Below are positions 32,304-41,110 of a stretch of DNA of 45,019 bases, one piece after another. The DNA lies in the NCBI RefSeq assembly GCF_900544955.1, contig NZ_UQXD01000016.1, forward strand, positions 1-45,019, in the 5' to 3' direction. The position numbers and the translations under genes are program-made. The stretch comes from an uncultured Oscillibacter sp. (GTDB taxonomy: Bacteria > Bacillota > Clostridia > Oscillospirales > Oscillospiraceae). The notes beneath the pieces were generated by a model that was not told the DNA's origin, made no database searches, and was given only the letters and a program-made list of their open reading frames with translations. Position 1 is the first letter of the stretch, and each line of letters opens with the position of its first letter.

Positions 32304-33791
32304 ATGGCAGATTTTGAAATGCGTGGGATATCCAAGAGCTTCGGCAATGTGCACGCCCTGATCGATGCGGATTTTTCCGCCAACAAAGGGGACATCATGG
32401 GGCTGCTGGGGGAGAACGGCGCGGGCAAAAGCACCCTCATCAAGGTGCTTGCCGGCGTGGTAAAAGCGGACTCCGGTAAAGTGGAGCTCTTTGGAAAACC
32501 GGTGGACCACTCTACGCCCAAGGCGGCGATGCACGCGGGCATCCGCGTGGTGCACCAGGAGCTGAGCCTTGTGCGCAGCGCGACCGTTGCGGAGAACATC
32601 TTTATCACCGAGGACGAAAAGCCATTCTCCAGAAAATCCCTTAAAAATTTGAATAAACGAGCTCTTGAGCTCTTTGAGACCCTGGACGTCGACGACCTGG
32701 ACCCGTCGGCATATGTGGGCACGCTTCCCCTGGCCTCCTGCCAGAAAATTGAGATCATCAAGGCCGTGGCCTTTGATTTCGACGTTCTGGTGCTGGACGA
32801 GGCCACCTCCGCCCTGACGGAAAAGGACACGGAGTGGCTGTTCCGCCTGATGGAGCAGCTGGCGTCCCAGGGGAAGATCCTGATTTTCATCTCCCACCGG
32901 CTGCAGGAGGTGAACCGCATCTGCACCCGGATCATCGTGTACCGGAACGGGACGGATGTGCGGGTGGCCGAGAAGGACGAGCTGACCACGGACGAGATCG
33001 TGACGGAGATGCTGGGGCGGAAGATGTCCGGCTATTACCCCGACAAGGAGAATCTGATCCAGGACCGGGTGATGCTGCATGTGGAGGATCTGCGGAACGA
33101 GACGCTGAACGGCATCAGCTTCGACCTGCACGCAGGCGAGATTCTGGGCGTGGGCGGACTGTCCGGCCAGGGCCAGGCCGCGCTCTTCGAGGCGCTCTAC
33201 GGCGCGTCCAAGTGCACGGGGACCATTGAGGTGAACGGTGAGAAGGTGCGGATGACCCATCCGGCGGCGGCGCTGGCAAAGGGCATCGCCCTGGTGCCCG
33301 AGGACCGGGCCAACGAGGGGTTGGTGCTGCCCCTGTCCGTCAAGGAGAACATCTCCCTGGCGTCCCTGAGCAAGTTCGTCAAGGGCGGCCTCCTGAATTT
33401 CAAGGCGGAGAGGGAAGCCGTTGACGAGATGATCCGGGAGCTCCAGATCAAGACCGACACGCCGGAGGTCCCCGTGGTCAACCTCTCGGGCGGCAACCAG
33501 CAGAAGGTGGTTCTGGCCAAGCAGCTGCTGGCCAAGCCGGACATTCTGCTGATGTACGACATCACCAGAGGCGTGGACGTGGGCACCAAGCGGGAGATGT
33601 TCAACCTCATGGTGGAGCATTGCAGGCAGGGGAAGGCCGTCCTGTTCTTCTCAACGGACACGGAGGAGCTGACCCACATGTGCAGCAGCGTTTACGTGAT
33701 GTACGAGGGGCGCTTCAAGGCGCATCTGGAAGGCAGTGAAATCACGGCAGAGAACATCATCCGTGCGTCCGTGGGTGAAGCCGCCATTTGA
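32304..33791 (+). CDS. sugar ABC transporter ATP-binding protein (two nucleotide-binding domains, RbsA/YtfR-type)
   Basis: This 495-residue protein has two ATPase domains. Domain 1 has Walker A GENGAGKST near residue 37, Walker B VLVLDEATSAL near 160 and switch FISHRL, but its signature is ASCQK rather than LSGGQ-like. Domain 2 has the degenerate Walker A GGLSGQGQAA usual in this family, a good LSGGNQQKV signature near 395, and a Walker B region reading MYDITRG where MDEPTRG is usual, so the catalytic Glu is lost. Domain 1 probably does the hydrolysis. Two permease genes follow. Confidence 0.92.
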   Translation: MADFEMRGISKSFGNVHALIDADFSANKGDIMGLLGENGAGKSTLIKVLAGVVKADSGKVELFGKPVDHSTPKAAMHAGIRVVHQELSLVRSATVAENIFITEDEKPFSRKSLKNLNKRALELFETLDVDDLDPSAYVGTLPLASCQKIEIIKAVAFDFDVLVLDEATSALTEKDTEWLFRLMEQLASQGKILIFISHRLQEVNRICTRIIVYRNGTDVRVAEKDELTTDEIVTEMLGRKMSGYYPDKENLIQDRVMLHVEDLRNETLNGISFDLHAGEILGVGGLSGQGQAALFEALYGASKCTGTIEVNGEKVRMTHPAAALAKGIALVPEDRANEGLVLPLSVKENISLASLSKFVKGGLLNFKAEREAVDEMIRELQIKTDTPEVPVVNLSGGNQQKVVLAKQLLAKPDILLMYDITRGVDVGTKREMFNLMVEHCRQGKAVLFFSTDTEELTHMCSSVYVMYEGRFKAHLEGSEITAENIIRASVGEAAI

Positions 33792-33807
33792 TATTTGAGA
33801 GGTACAT

Positions 33808-34782
33808 ATGTTTAAGAAAGAGCCGAACAGGCTTCCGCTTCCGAACATTACTCCGGACGGAAAACGCATGTTCATATCATTGATTATTTTGGCCGTGCTG
33901 CTGGTGGCCACCGGCGTCGTCATGCCCAGCATGATCAGCGTCTCCCGGTTTTCCAGCATCACCAACGGCCAGCTCACCACCCTCTTGGCAAGCCTTGGCC
34001 AGACGCTGGTCCTGCTGGTGGGCGGCATCGACCTGTCCGTGGGCGGCGTGATCTGCATCATCAACTCCCTGGCCGCCGTGGCCATGCCGGAGAGCGGCGT
34101 GGGCATTCTCCTCTTCTGCATCGGCTGCCTGGTGATCGGCCTTGCCATCGGCGGGTTCAACGGCTTCATCGTCACCAAATTCAACGTGCAGCCCTTCATC
34201 GTCACCTTTACGGTGAACTACATCCTGCTGGGCATCTCCCAGCTGATTCTCGACCGGGACGGCGGCGCCCCGGCCAAGGCCTTCACCAAGGTGCTGATGG
34301 CCAGCTTCGGCCCCGTCTCCCTGGGCGTCATTTTGATGCTGCTGATCGTGGCGGCCTGGACCTTCCTCAGAAGGACCAAGTTCATCCGCGACGTCTTCGC
34401 CGTGGGCACCAACGCCAAGGCCAGCGCCATGAACGGCATCAATGTGGTCCGGGTGAAGCTGCTCACCTTCGCCATCTCCGGCGGCTGCGCCGCCCTTGCG
34501 GGCCTGTGGCGCACGGCGCAGCTGGGCTCGGGCTCTCCCACCGCGGGCAACGCCCTCACCACCCCCACCCTCACCATCTCGGTGATCGGCGGCACCAGCA
34601 TGATGGGCGGCATCGGCGGCATGTACGGCACGGTGGTTGGCGCCTATATTCTCCGCATCATCTCCGACTTGCTGACCTTCCTGGGGACCAAATCCTTCTG
34701 GTCCACGGTGTTCCAGGGCATTTTCCTCGTGGCAACCGTGGTTGTTTGCTCTGCAATTGATAGAAAGAACAGGAGCAAGTGA
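33808..34782 (+). CDS. sugar ABC transporter permease (RbsC-type), first
   Basis: This 324-residue membrane protein has the RbsC-type signature LVLLVGGIDLSVGGVI near residue 70, FIVTFTVNYILLGI near 130, and FAVGTNAKASAMNGINVVRVKL near 197-218 as the ATPase-contact loop. It lies 16 bp after the ATPase gene and 3 bp before a second permease. The two permeases would form a heterodimer. Confidence 0.92.
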   Translation: MFKKEPNRLPLPNITPDGKRMFISLIILAVLLVATGVVMPSMISVSRFSSITNGQLTTLLASLGQTLVLLVGGIDLSVGGVICIINSLAAVAMPESGVGILLFCIGCLVIGLAIGGFNGFIVTKFNVQPFIVTFTVNYILLGISQLILDRDGGAPAKAFTKVLMASFGPVSLGVILMLLIVAAWTFLRRTKFIRDVFAVGTNAKASAMNGINVVRVKLLTFAISGGCAALAGLWRTAQLGSGSPTAGNALTTPTLTISVIGGTSMMGGIGGMYGTVVGAYILRIISDLLTFLGTKSFWSTVFQGIFLVATVVVCSAIDRKNRSK

Positions 34783-34785
34783 GAT

Positions 34786-35751
34786 ATGAGTAAGACTAAA
34801 TTGTTTATGGAGAAAAACGGGACCATCCTCTCCCGCTACTTGATCGTCATTATCCTGTTTGTGATGATTTCCATTCTCCGCCCCGGCTTTTCCAGCGGCT
34901 CCCACGTGAAGGTGCTGCTGCTGGAGGCCGCCATCATCGGCATCGCCGCCATCGGCCAGACGTTCGTCATCCTGACCGGCGGCATCGACATGTCGGTGCC
35001 GTGGCTCTTCACGGCGGGCGCCATGGCGGCCTATGTCTCCGGCCGGGTGGAAAATGTGAACTCGGTGCTGGTGATTTTGCTGATCCTCCTGGGCGGCTTT
35101 GCCCTGGGCATGATCAACGGCGTGGCGGTGGCCTACCTGGGGGTGCCCTCCATCGTCATGACCATCGGGCTGAACACCATCTTGCAGGGGTCCGTGACGG
35201 GCCTCACCTCCGGCGCCGTGAACGGCGTTGCGCCCGGCATTATCTATACCCTCGCCACAGGCTCCATCTTCAACATCTCCTACGGCTTCCTCCTCTGGAT
35301 GGTGCTGATCGCCGTCGTGATGCTGATTTTGAGGAAGACCAAGTACGGGCGCTCCCTCTATGCCCTGGGCAACAGCAGGGGCGTGGTGTACTTCTCCGGT
35401 ATCAAGCGCCAGCGGGTGGAGGCCCTGGCCTACGGCGTGAGCGGCCTGTTCGCGGCGCTGGCGGGCATGCTCATGGTGGGCAAGACCGGCTCTGCCTATC
35501 TGGGCATGGGCAACCCGTTCCAGTTTGAGTCCATCGCGGCGGTGGCCCTGGGCGGCGTGTCCATGGCGGGCGGCAGCGGCAGCTATATGGGGACGGTGGC
35601 GGGCTCCATGACCATCGCCGTGCTTTTGGCGGTTCTGACCGCCTTGAACCTCTCCCCGGCGCTGCAGCAGATTTTCTACGGGCTGATCCTGTTTGTGGCC
35701 ATCCTTGCGGCCACGATTCAGAACAACCGGAAGATGAGCTCCAAATTATAA
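34786..35751 (+). CDS. sugar ABC transporter permease (RbsC-type), second
   Basis: This 321-residue paralogue of the preceding permease has FVILTGGIDMSVPWLF near residue 62, YALGNSRGVVYFSGIKRQRVE near 191-211 and SIAAVALGGVSMAGGSGSYMGT near 246-267. It completes a binding protein-ATPase-two permease system. Confidence 0.92.
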   Translation: MSKTKLFMEKNGTILSRYLIVIILFVMISILRPGFSSGSHVKVLLLEAAIIGIAAIGQTFVILTGGIDMSVPWLFTAGAMAAYVSGRVENVNSVLVILLILLGGFALGMINGVAVAYLGVPSIVMTIGLNTILQGSVTGLTSGAVNGVAPGIIYTLATGSIFNISYGFLLWMVLIAVVMLILRKTKYGRSLYALGNSRGVVYFSGIKRQRVEALAYGVSGLFAALAGMLMVGKTGSAYLGMGNPFQFESIAAVALGGVSMAGGSGSYMGTVAGSMTIAVLLAVLTALNLSPALQQIFYGLILFVAILAATIQNNRKMSSKL

Positions 35752-35838
35752 TGGTCCCAAGAGCAGATCCGGCCCGCGGCAGTGGGCCGGATTTGTCAAA
35801 GGGAAGGAATTTCCGATATTGCAGAAAGGACGGAGCGT

Positions 35839-36225
35839 ATGGAAGACCTGACAAAGAGGAGCACGGAAGAGGTGCTCCGCCATCACCTCAAACACGTGCA
35901 GAGCTGCAATCTGGAGGAGACCCTTGTGGACTACACGGAGCAGAGCACCCTCATCAATTTTTCGGGCCCCAAGCACGGCCTGGAGGAGATCCGGGCGTTT
36001 TTCGCGGACTCCATGAAGACCTGCCTGCCGCCGGAGTCCGTCTGGGTCAACGAGACCACCTATGTGGACGGGGAGATGGCCTACACCATCTGGACGGCGG
36101 AATCCCCCTTTTACAGCATCCCCTACGGGACCGACACCTACATCATCCGGGGCGGAAAGATTATCCAGCAGACCTTTGCGGGCATTTTGAACGAGAAGCC
36201 GGCGGAGGGCGGGGAGGCGCCGTGA
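35839..36225 (+). CDS. NTF2-like/SnoaL-like small protein
   Basis: This 128-residue protein has the cone-shaped alpha+beta pattern of the NTF2-like superfamily: a helical start (STEEVLRHHLKHVQSCNLEETLVDYTEQSTLINF), GLEEIRAFFADSM, then beta strands TTYVDGEMAYTIWTAES and TYIIRGGKIIQQTFAG. Members are isomerases, hydrolases or simple ligand binders. I start at the ATG at 35839 with AAAGGACGGAG upstream. It is probably an accessory catabolic or binding protein of this operon. Confidence 0.78.
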   Translation: MEDLTKRSTEEVLRHHLKHVQSCNLEETLVDYTEQSTLINFSGPKHGLEEIRAFFADSMKTCLPPESVWVNETTYVDGEMAYTIWTAESPFYSIPYGTDTYIIRGGKIIQQTFAGILNEKPAEGGEAP

Positions 36226-36391
36226 CCCCCCGCAGGGGACGGACGCGGCACGCCGGCGGTGCGGCAGAGACGGGGGAGGGCCGATGGGCCGGACCCCGCG
36301 GCGGCCCGGTTCCAAAACACCCGGCGCGGGCGACGGGGTCTTCCTCCGGCCCGCCCGCCCACGCCTTTTTGAGAAAGGGATGGTCATACCG

Positions 36392-37147
36392 ATGAAACAG
36401 CAGACGATTACCTGGGTGGGACACGGCTCCTGGAAGATGGTGACGCCCTCCGGCACCGTGATCTATGTGGACCCCAACATCCGCAGAAACCCGGCCTGCC
36501 GGATCTCTCTGGAGGACTGCTATGACGCGGACATCGTGTGCATCACCCACGGGCACGACGACCACATCGGCTGCGGCGACGCCATTGAAATTGCAAAGGC
36601 CGCCGATGCCACCCTGGTGGCGCTGGCGGACTTGTGCCTGTATGCCAGCCGCCACGGCTATCCCTATGATAAGGGCGGCGGCGCGACGGGCGTAGGCGCC
36701 AATGTGCGGGTGGCGGACTGCGCCATTCACTGCGTGCACGCCGAGCACACCTCCGCCATCTGGGGGTACGAGTATGAGACGGACGGCGTGATGATGCCCG
36801 GCACGGGCTGCTGCGGCTTTGTCATTGCGCCGGACGGCGGGGTGCCCGTCTACTTTGCGGGGGACACGGGGATTTTCAGCGACATGAAGCTGATCGGGGC
36901 CCTCTACCACCCCGAGGTGGCGGTGCTCCCTGTGGGGGACAAGTACGTGATGGGGTTGATGGAGGCCTCCGTGGCCGCGGGGCTGATCGGGGCGAGGACC
37001 GTCATCCCGGGGCACTACGACACGTGGCCCCCCATCCGGCAGAATATGGACGAGTTTGCGCGGCTTCTCGCGGAACATGCCCCGGACTGCACCCTGCGGG
37101 TGCTGAAGCCCGGCGAGAGCACGGTATGCGAAAGCGACCGGCACTGA
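36392..37147 (+). CDS. metallo-beta-lactamase-fold hydrolase (UlaG-like)
   Basis: This 251-residue enzyme has the zinc-binding motif THGHDDHIG near residue 53, a second-site His in CVHAEHTSA, FAGDTGIF near 157 (the bridging Asp), and VIPGHYDTWPP with the last His. It resembles UlaG-type lactonases and metal-dependent phosphodiesterases of the L-ascorbate group. In this context, opening a lactone or cyclic intermediate is plausible. The ATG at 36392 is used. Ribosome-binding spacing is loose, and an in-frame ATG at 36380 is possible. Confidence 0.85.
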   Translation: MKQQTITWVGHGSWKMVTPSGTVIYVDPNIRRNPACRISLEDCYDADIVCITHGHDDHIGCGDAIEIAKAADATLVALADLCLYASRHGYPYDKGGGATGVGANVRVADCAIHCVHAEHTSAIWGYEYETDGVMMPGTGCCGFVIAPDGGVPVYFAGDTGIFSDMKLIGALYHPEVAVLPVGDKYVMGLMEASVAAGLIGARTVIPGHYDTWPPIRQNMDEFARLLAEHAPDCTLRVLKPGESTVCESDRH

Positions 37148-37172
37148 GGGGACCGGACGGAGGGACGGAGCG

Positions 37173-38357
37173 ATGAGGGGGACACGAGACAACAAGACCG
37201 CGCTGCTGCTGGCGGCGGTGTGCTTCTGGTTTGCGCAGTATGTCTACATCCCCTTCCAGACGCCGTACCTGATCGCCATGGGCGTCACCAGCCGGGCGGT
37301 GGGCGCCGTCGTCGGTGCGTACGGCGTCTCCCAGATGCTGCTGCGGCTGCCTGTGGGCGTTCTGGCGGACACGGGCGGCACCCATAAGCGGCAGATCGTG
37401 GCGGGCTGCCTCGCCTCCGGCGCCGCCTCTCTGGTGCGGCTGGCGCTGGACAGCGGCGGGGGGTACTTCCTCGCCAACCTGCTGTCCGGCCTGGCCAGCG
37501 CTATGTGGATCTCCTTCATGGTGCTCTATATGAGCTACTACGCCGGGGAGGAGCAGCAAGCGGCGACCAGCGATCTGATCCTGTGCAACAACCTGGGGAT
37601 TCTGCTGGGCTTTGGGGCCAGCACGCTGTGCTACGACCGGCTGGGAATGCGGGCGGTCTGCGCCTTCAGCGTGGCGGCGGGCGTCCTGGGCATGCTGTCG
37701 GCCCTGCGGCTGGAGGAGGCCCCGGCGGCGCCCCGGGCGCTGCGGCCCGGCGCACTGCTGGGCGTGTGCAAAAACAAAAGGCTGCTGCTCTTCTCCTGCC
37801 TGGCCCTGATCCAGCAGGGGGTGCAGCTGTCCACCACCATGTCGTTTACCACCCAGATCGTCCGGGACCTGGGGGCGTCCACGGCGATGGTGGGGGCGTC
37901 CTCCATCGTGTACATGCTGGTGGCGGTGTCCTCGGCAAAATTTGCGGCCTCCCGGCTCTGCGCCAGGCTGGGGGCCCGGTTCTGGGTGCCGGTGATTTTC
38001 GGGGCAATGGCGGCCTACTGCCTGCTGGTCCCCCGCATCGGCTCCGTGGCGGGCATCTGCGCGCTGCAAGTGATTCCCGGGCTGGCCTCCGGCATCCAGT
38101 ACACCTATTTGACCGCCGGGGCCATGCAGCAAATTCCGCCGGAGAAGAAGTCCACGGCCATGGGGTGCTATCAGGCGGTCTACGCGCTGGGGATGACGGT
38201 GCTCCCCGTGCTGTGCGGTCAGGCGGCGGAGCGGACCTCCATGAAGGATGCCTATTTCCTGCTCGCGTGTGTCTGCGCCGCCGGTATGGCCGCCGCAGGC
38301 TGCTATGGTTTTGGGGAGCGGAGAAACAAGCGGTACCATTTGACGAAAGGAGTATGA
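37173..38357 (+). CDS. MFS transporter
   Basis: This 394-residue, 12-segment transporter of the major facilitator superfamily has a loop 2-3 stretch LLRLPVGVLADTGGTHKRQ near 56-74, matching the family's G-x-LaD-r-x-G-r pattern. Segment 4 reads LLSGLASAMWISFM. A cytoplasmic centre follows, and a second half has the weaker repeat. It could export a product or import a second substrate of the pathway. CGGAG precedes the start. Confidence 0.88.
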   Translation: MRGTRDNKTALLLAAVCFWFAQYVYIPFQTPYLIAMGVTSRAVGAVVGAYGVSQMLLRLPVGVLADTGGTHKRQIVAGCLASGAASLVRLALDSGGGYFLANLLSGLASAMWISFMVLYMSYYAGEEQQAATSDLILCNNLGILLGFGASTLCYDRLGMRAVCAFSVAAGVLGMLSALRLEEAPAAPRALRPGALLGVCKNKRLLLFSCLALIQQGVQLSTTMSFTTQIVRDLGASTAMVGASSIVYMLVAVSSAKFAASRLCARLGARFWVPVIFGAMAAYCLLVPRIGSVAGICALQVIPGLASGIQYTYLTAGAMQQIPPEKKSTAMGCYQAVYALGMTVLPVLCGQAAERTSMKDAYFLLACVCAAGMAAAGCYGFGERRNKRYHLTKGV

Positions 38358-38361
38358 GGCC

Positions 38362-39075
38362 ATGAGTTTGAACGCGCTGCAAGAGGCCCTGCGGGACATG
38401 GAGATCGTGGAGCTGGGCCAGTATCTGGAGGAGGGGATGCCGGCGCATCCCAGCCACTCGAAGTTTTACAAGGTCCGCTGGCACGGCTTTGCGCTGGGGG
38501 ACAGCTGCAACGACTTCCAGCTGATTTTGAACGAGCACAACGGCACCCATGTGGATTCCTTCGGCCACTATGTGGACCGGCCCGGATTTGAGATGATCGA
38601 CGGCGTGCCCCTGGAGAAGCTGTGGGGCCCCTGCGTCACGGTGGATGCCACCTTTTTGCAGGCCCATGAGACCCTGGAAAAGGAGCATCTGCTGGCGTGG
38701 GAGGCCGTCCACGGCCCGATTCGGGAGGGGGACGGCGTGCTGGTGGACTTCGGCTGGATGCAGTACTGGGCCCTGCGGCCCGACGACCAGAAGTTCTGCC
38801 ACGACTACCCCGGCGTGGGCGCCGGTGCCGCCGCCTATCTGGTGGAGAAAAAGGTGCGGATGGTAGGGGTGGACACCCTGTCCGTGGACCGGGACGGGGC
38901 GGGCACGGACCCCGCCCACAACGCGCTGCTGGCCAACCGGATTCCGGTGGTGGAGAATCTGCGCAACCTGGGCCGGCTCCACAACCGGCGCGGGTATTTC
39001 GTGGTGCTGCCGCTGTTGATCCGGGACGGCTCGGCCTCTCCGGTGCGCCCGGTGGTGCTGGTGGACCGGGAATAG
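38362..39075 (+). CDS. cyclase family protein (kynurenine formamidase-like metal hydrolase)
   Basis: This 237-residue enzyme has the defining metal-binding motif H-x-G-T-H-x-D-x3-H in NEHNGTHVDSFGHYVDRP near residue 56. It also has GDGVLVDFGW near 123 and RMVGVDTLSVDRD near 170. Family members hydrolyse amides, imides or lactones of small acids. It is the last gene of the cargo operon, beginning 4 bp after the MFS stop. Confidence 0.9.
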   Translation: MSLNALQEALRDMEIVELGQYLEEGMPAHPSHSKFYKVRWHGFALGDSCNDFQLILNEHNGTHVDSFGHYVDRPGFEMIDGVPLEKLWGPCVTVDATFLQAHETLEKEHLLAWEAVHGPIREGDGVLVDFGWMQYWALRPDDQKFCHDYPGVGAGAAAYLVEKKVRMVGVDTLSVDRDGAGTDPAHNALLANRIPVVENLRNLGRLHNRRGYFVVLPLLIRDGSASPVRPVVLVDRE

Positions 39076-39189
39076 GGCCGGGCGGGCCCGGCGTTTCTCC
39101 CGGGCCGGATTGGCGCGGCAGGGACCCGTTCCCCCAGGGGAGGCGGGCACCGCGGCCAGGGCCGGGAGGGCGCCTGGAAAAAAAGAGAG

Positions 39190-39229
39190 AGCCCCGCCGG
39201 GGACCGCGTGCGCGGTCCCCGGCGGGGCT
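39190..39229. terminator. bidirectional terminator between cargo operon and recombinase
   Basis: A perfect 19-bp GC stem (39190-39208 with 39211-39229). It lies between convergent transcription units. The preceding 39076-39180 has no gene. Confidence 0.8.
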
Positions 39230-39282
39230 TGTCCGTAGTCCGGGCCCGGGGCGGCCGGAACGCCGCCGGTTTTGCGGACGGC

Positions 39283-40827
39283 TTAGAGGCCCGCCCCGGT
39301 GGCGCCGGAGGGCTGGGGGGAGAGACGGAGATAGACGTCCACGGTCTCCTCCCCGTCCACCTCGATCTTCTCAATCAGCTGCTTGAGTTGCGCGTTGTTC
39401 AGGTTCTGTACGGTGAGATAGCCGCCCAAGTTCTGAAAGAGGCGGTCCGTCAGCTCGTCGGCGGCTGCGGCGCCTCCGGCGGTTTCCGCCAGGCGGCGGA
39501 GCTGCTCCTCCAGCTGGCCCACCTCGGCGCGGGTCTGGGTGAGCCTGCGCTCCAGCTCCTGCCGGGTGATCAGGTCGTCGGTGTAGAGGTCCAGATGCTT
39601 TTGGCGGCTCCGCTCCAATTGGTTCAGGCGGGTTTGCAGCTCCCGGCGCCGCGCCTGGGCGTCGCCGCCCTCCGGCCCGGCCCGCTTCAGCGCCCGGCGG
39701 ACGGCCTGGGCGATCTGCCGGCGGTTTTGCAGCAGCGATTGGAAATAGGCGTCCAGCTGCGCAATGAGCATGTCCTCCCGGACGGAGGCGGCGTTTTCGC
39801 ACTGGCCGCTCCCCTGGCCGTTCCGGCGGCTGCAAACCCAGCGGACGTAGGTGCTGCGGTAGGTGCGGCTGATGCGGCGAAAGGACCAGCCGCACGCCTT
39901 GCACCGGATCAGCGTGGAGAACAGGTACTTGCCGCTGTGGCGCGTCCGCTCCTGGTGAAACATCCGCTCCCGGGCGGCCATGATCTCTCCGGCCTGCTGG
40001 AACTCCTCGCTTGAAACGATCTGCAAATCCGGCCGCTCCGTGACCAGCCAGTGCTCCGCGTCGATCTCCCGGCGGGCGCTGGTGAGGAAGTCGCAGATCT
40101 CCTCCTTGCCGTTGACGACGGTTCCCGTGTACAGCGGATTGGTCAGAATGCGGCAGACGGCGGTCTGGTTCCAGGCGCAGTTTCGCTTGGTCCGGAGCCC
40201 CTGCTGGTTGAGCATGGAGGCGATCCGGCTGCCGCCCCAGCCGTCGTGGATGTACCAGTGGTAGATTTGGCGGACGGTCCGGGCCTCCGCAGGGTTGATG
40301 GTCAGGTGGAAGATGTCCCCCGCCGTTTTGTCGTACCCGTAGACCAGGTTGGGCACCCGGCCCCGCTCCGCGTTCATGCGCTTGCCGAATTTGATGCGCT
40401 TGGACATGTTGGCGGACTCCTCCTGAGCCAGGGCGCCGAACACCGTCAGGATAAACTCGCTGTCCCCCAGGGAGGTCATATTGGCGGTGAGGAACAGGGT
40501 CTGGATGCCCAGGGTCTTCAGGCGGCGAACACTTTGCAGAAGGTCCACCGTGTTTCTCGCCAGGCGGGAGATGTCCTTCACCACCAGCATGTCGAAAAGG
40601 CCCTGCTCCGCGTCGGAGAGCATCTGCTGGAACTGCCTGCGGTGCTTGACTTTGGTGCCGGAGAGGCCCTCGTCGGCATAGAGGCGGACCAGCTGGTGGC
40701 CGGACTTCTCCGCATAGCCGATGAAGAAGGCCTTCTGGGTCTCCAGGCTGTTGAGCTGGTCCTCCTTGTCCGTGGAGACGCGGCAGTAGGCTGCAATGTT
40801 GATGGTGAATACCCCCTTTCCGTCCAA
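39283..40827 (-). CDS. large serine recombinase (skin/SpoIVCA-type excisionase-integrase)
   Basis: This site-specific recombinase is 514 residues from a TTG, or 506 from an ATC. The catalytic domain starts NIAAYCRVSTDKEDQLNSLE with the nucleophilic Ser (residue 18 from the TTG). Active-site Arg residues lie in HRRQFQQML and VKDISRLARNTVDLL. The recombinase domain follows (GYDKTAGDIFHLTINPAEAR through TNPLYTGTVV), then a zinc ribbon (CKACGW with CSRRNGQGSGQC) and a coiled coil (about 395-480). This is the full set of a large serine integrase. It lies just inside the element end, as spoIVCA does in skin. The Shine-Dalgarno GGAAAGGGGG is best placed for an ATC at 40801-40803, while the nearest standard start is the TTG at 40825-40827. 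Confidence 0.93.
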   Translation of the reverse strand: MDGKGVFTINIAAYCRVSTDKEDQLNSLETQKAFFIGYAEKSGHQLVRLYADEGLSGTKVKHRRQFQQMLSDAEQGLFDMLVVKDISRLARNTVDLLQSVRRLKTLGIQTLFLTANMTSLGDSEFILTVFGALAQEESANMSKRIKFGKRMNAERGRVPNLVYGYDKTAGDIFHLTINPAEARTVRQIYHWYIHDGWGGSRIASMLNQQGLRTKRNCAWNQTAVCRILTNPLYTGTVVNGKEEICDFLTSARREIDAEHWLVTERPDLQIVSSEEFQQAGEIMAARERMFHQERTRHSGKYLFSTLIRCKACGWSFRRISRTYRSTYVRWVCSRRNGQGSGQCENAASVREDMLIAQLDAYFQSLLQNRRQIAQAVRRALKRAGPEGGDAQARRRELQTRLNQLERSRQKHLDLYTDDLITRQELERRLTQTRAEVGQLEEQLRRLAETAGGAAAADELTDRLFQNLGGYLTVQNLNNAQLKQLIEKIEVDGEETVDVYLRLSPQPSGATGAGL

Positions 40828-40843
40828 TCTGCAGTGCGTCAGG

Positions 40844-40987
40844 TCAGGCCCCGGGCTGGCCGGAGGGGCGCCGCCGGGCCTGGAGGGCCTCCTGCTGCAA
40901 CTGCGGCAGCGCGGCCTCCACCAGCAGGGCCAGCAGCGCCTCGGCATACGCCTCCGGGGGCTGGGGGGGATGGATACGAATCGTCAC
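40844..40987 (-). CDS. 47-residue ORF upstream of the recombinase (candidate directionality factor)
   Basis: A GTG-initiated frame with AAAAGGAG 11 nt upstream encodes MTIRIHPPQPPEAYAEALLA, a leucine/alanine-rich helix, and a basic tail ending SGQPGA. It ends 17 bp before the recombinase TTG, so both are read from one transcript. Small proteins next to serine integrases often set recombination direction, but I recognise no family here and the role is inferred from position. Confidence 0.5.
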   Translation of the reverse strand: MTIRIHPPQPPEAYAEALLALLVEAALPQLQQEALQARRRPSGQPGA

Positions 40988-41020
40988 GGCTTGTCCAACT
41001 CCTTTTGCTTCGGGATGCTA

Positions 41021-41029
41021 TATGCTATG
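41021..41029 (-). promoter_or_regulatory. candidate sporulation-type -10 for the recombinase unit
   Basis: CATAGCATA on the minus strand resembles sigma-E/sigma-K -10 elements and the CATAGGAT before spoIIID. No convincing -35 was found, and no good sigma-A promoter is visible here either. Confidence 0.35.
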
Positions 41030-41110
41030 TGCGCCGGTGCGGATTAGAACGGCGGACGGCAAAATTCCGCTCCCGGGACGGGCCGCCGCGTCCCCGGAGC
41101 GGAGCGGCGG

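Noticed and set aside
40833..40947. N-terminal extension of the recombinase to 40947
   Set aside because: The added stretch is Arg/Pro/Trp-rich, overlaps the 47-codon ORF in another frame and is not part of serine recombinases. The conserved protein begins at NIAAYCRVS.
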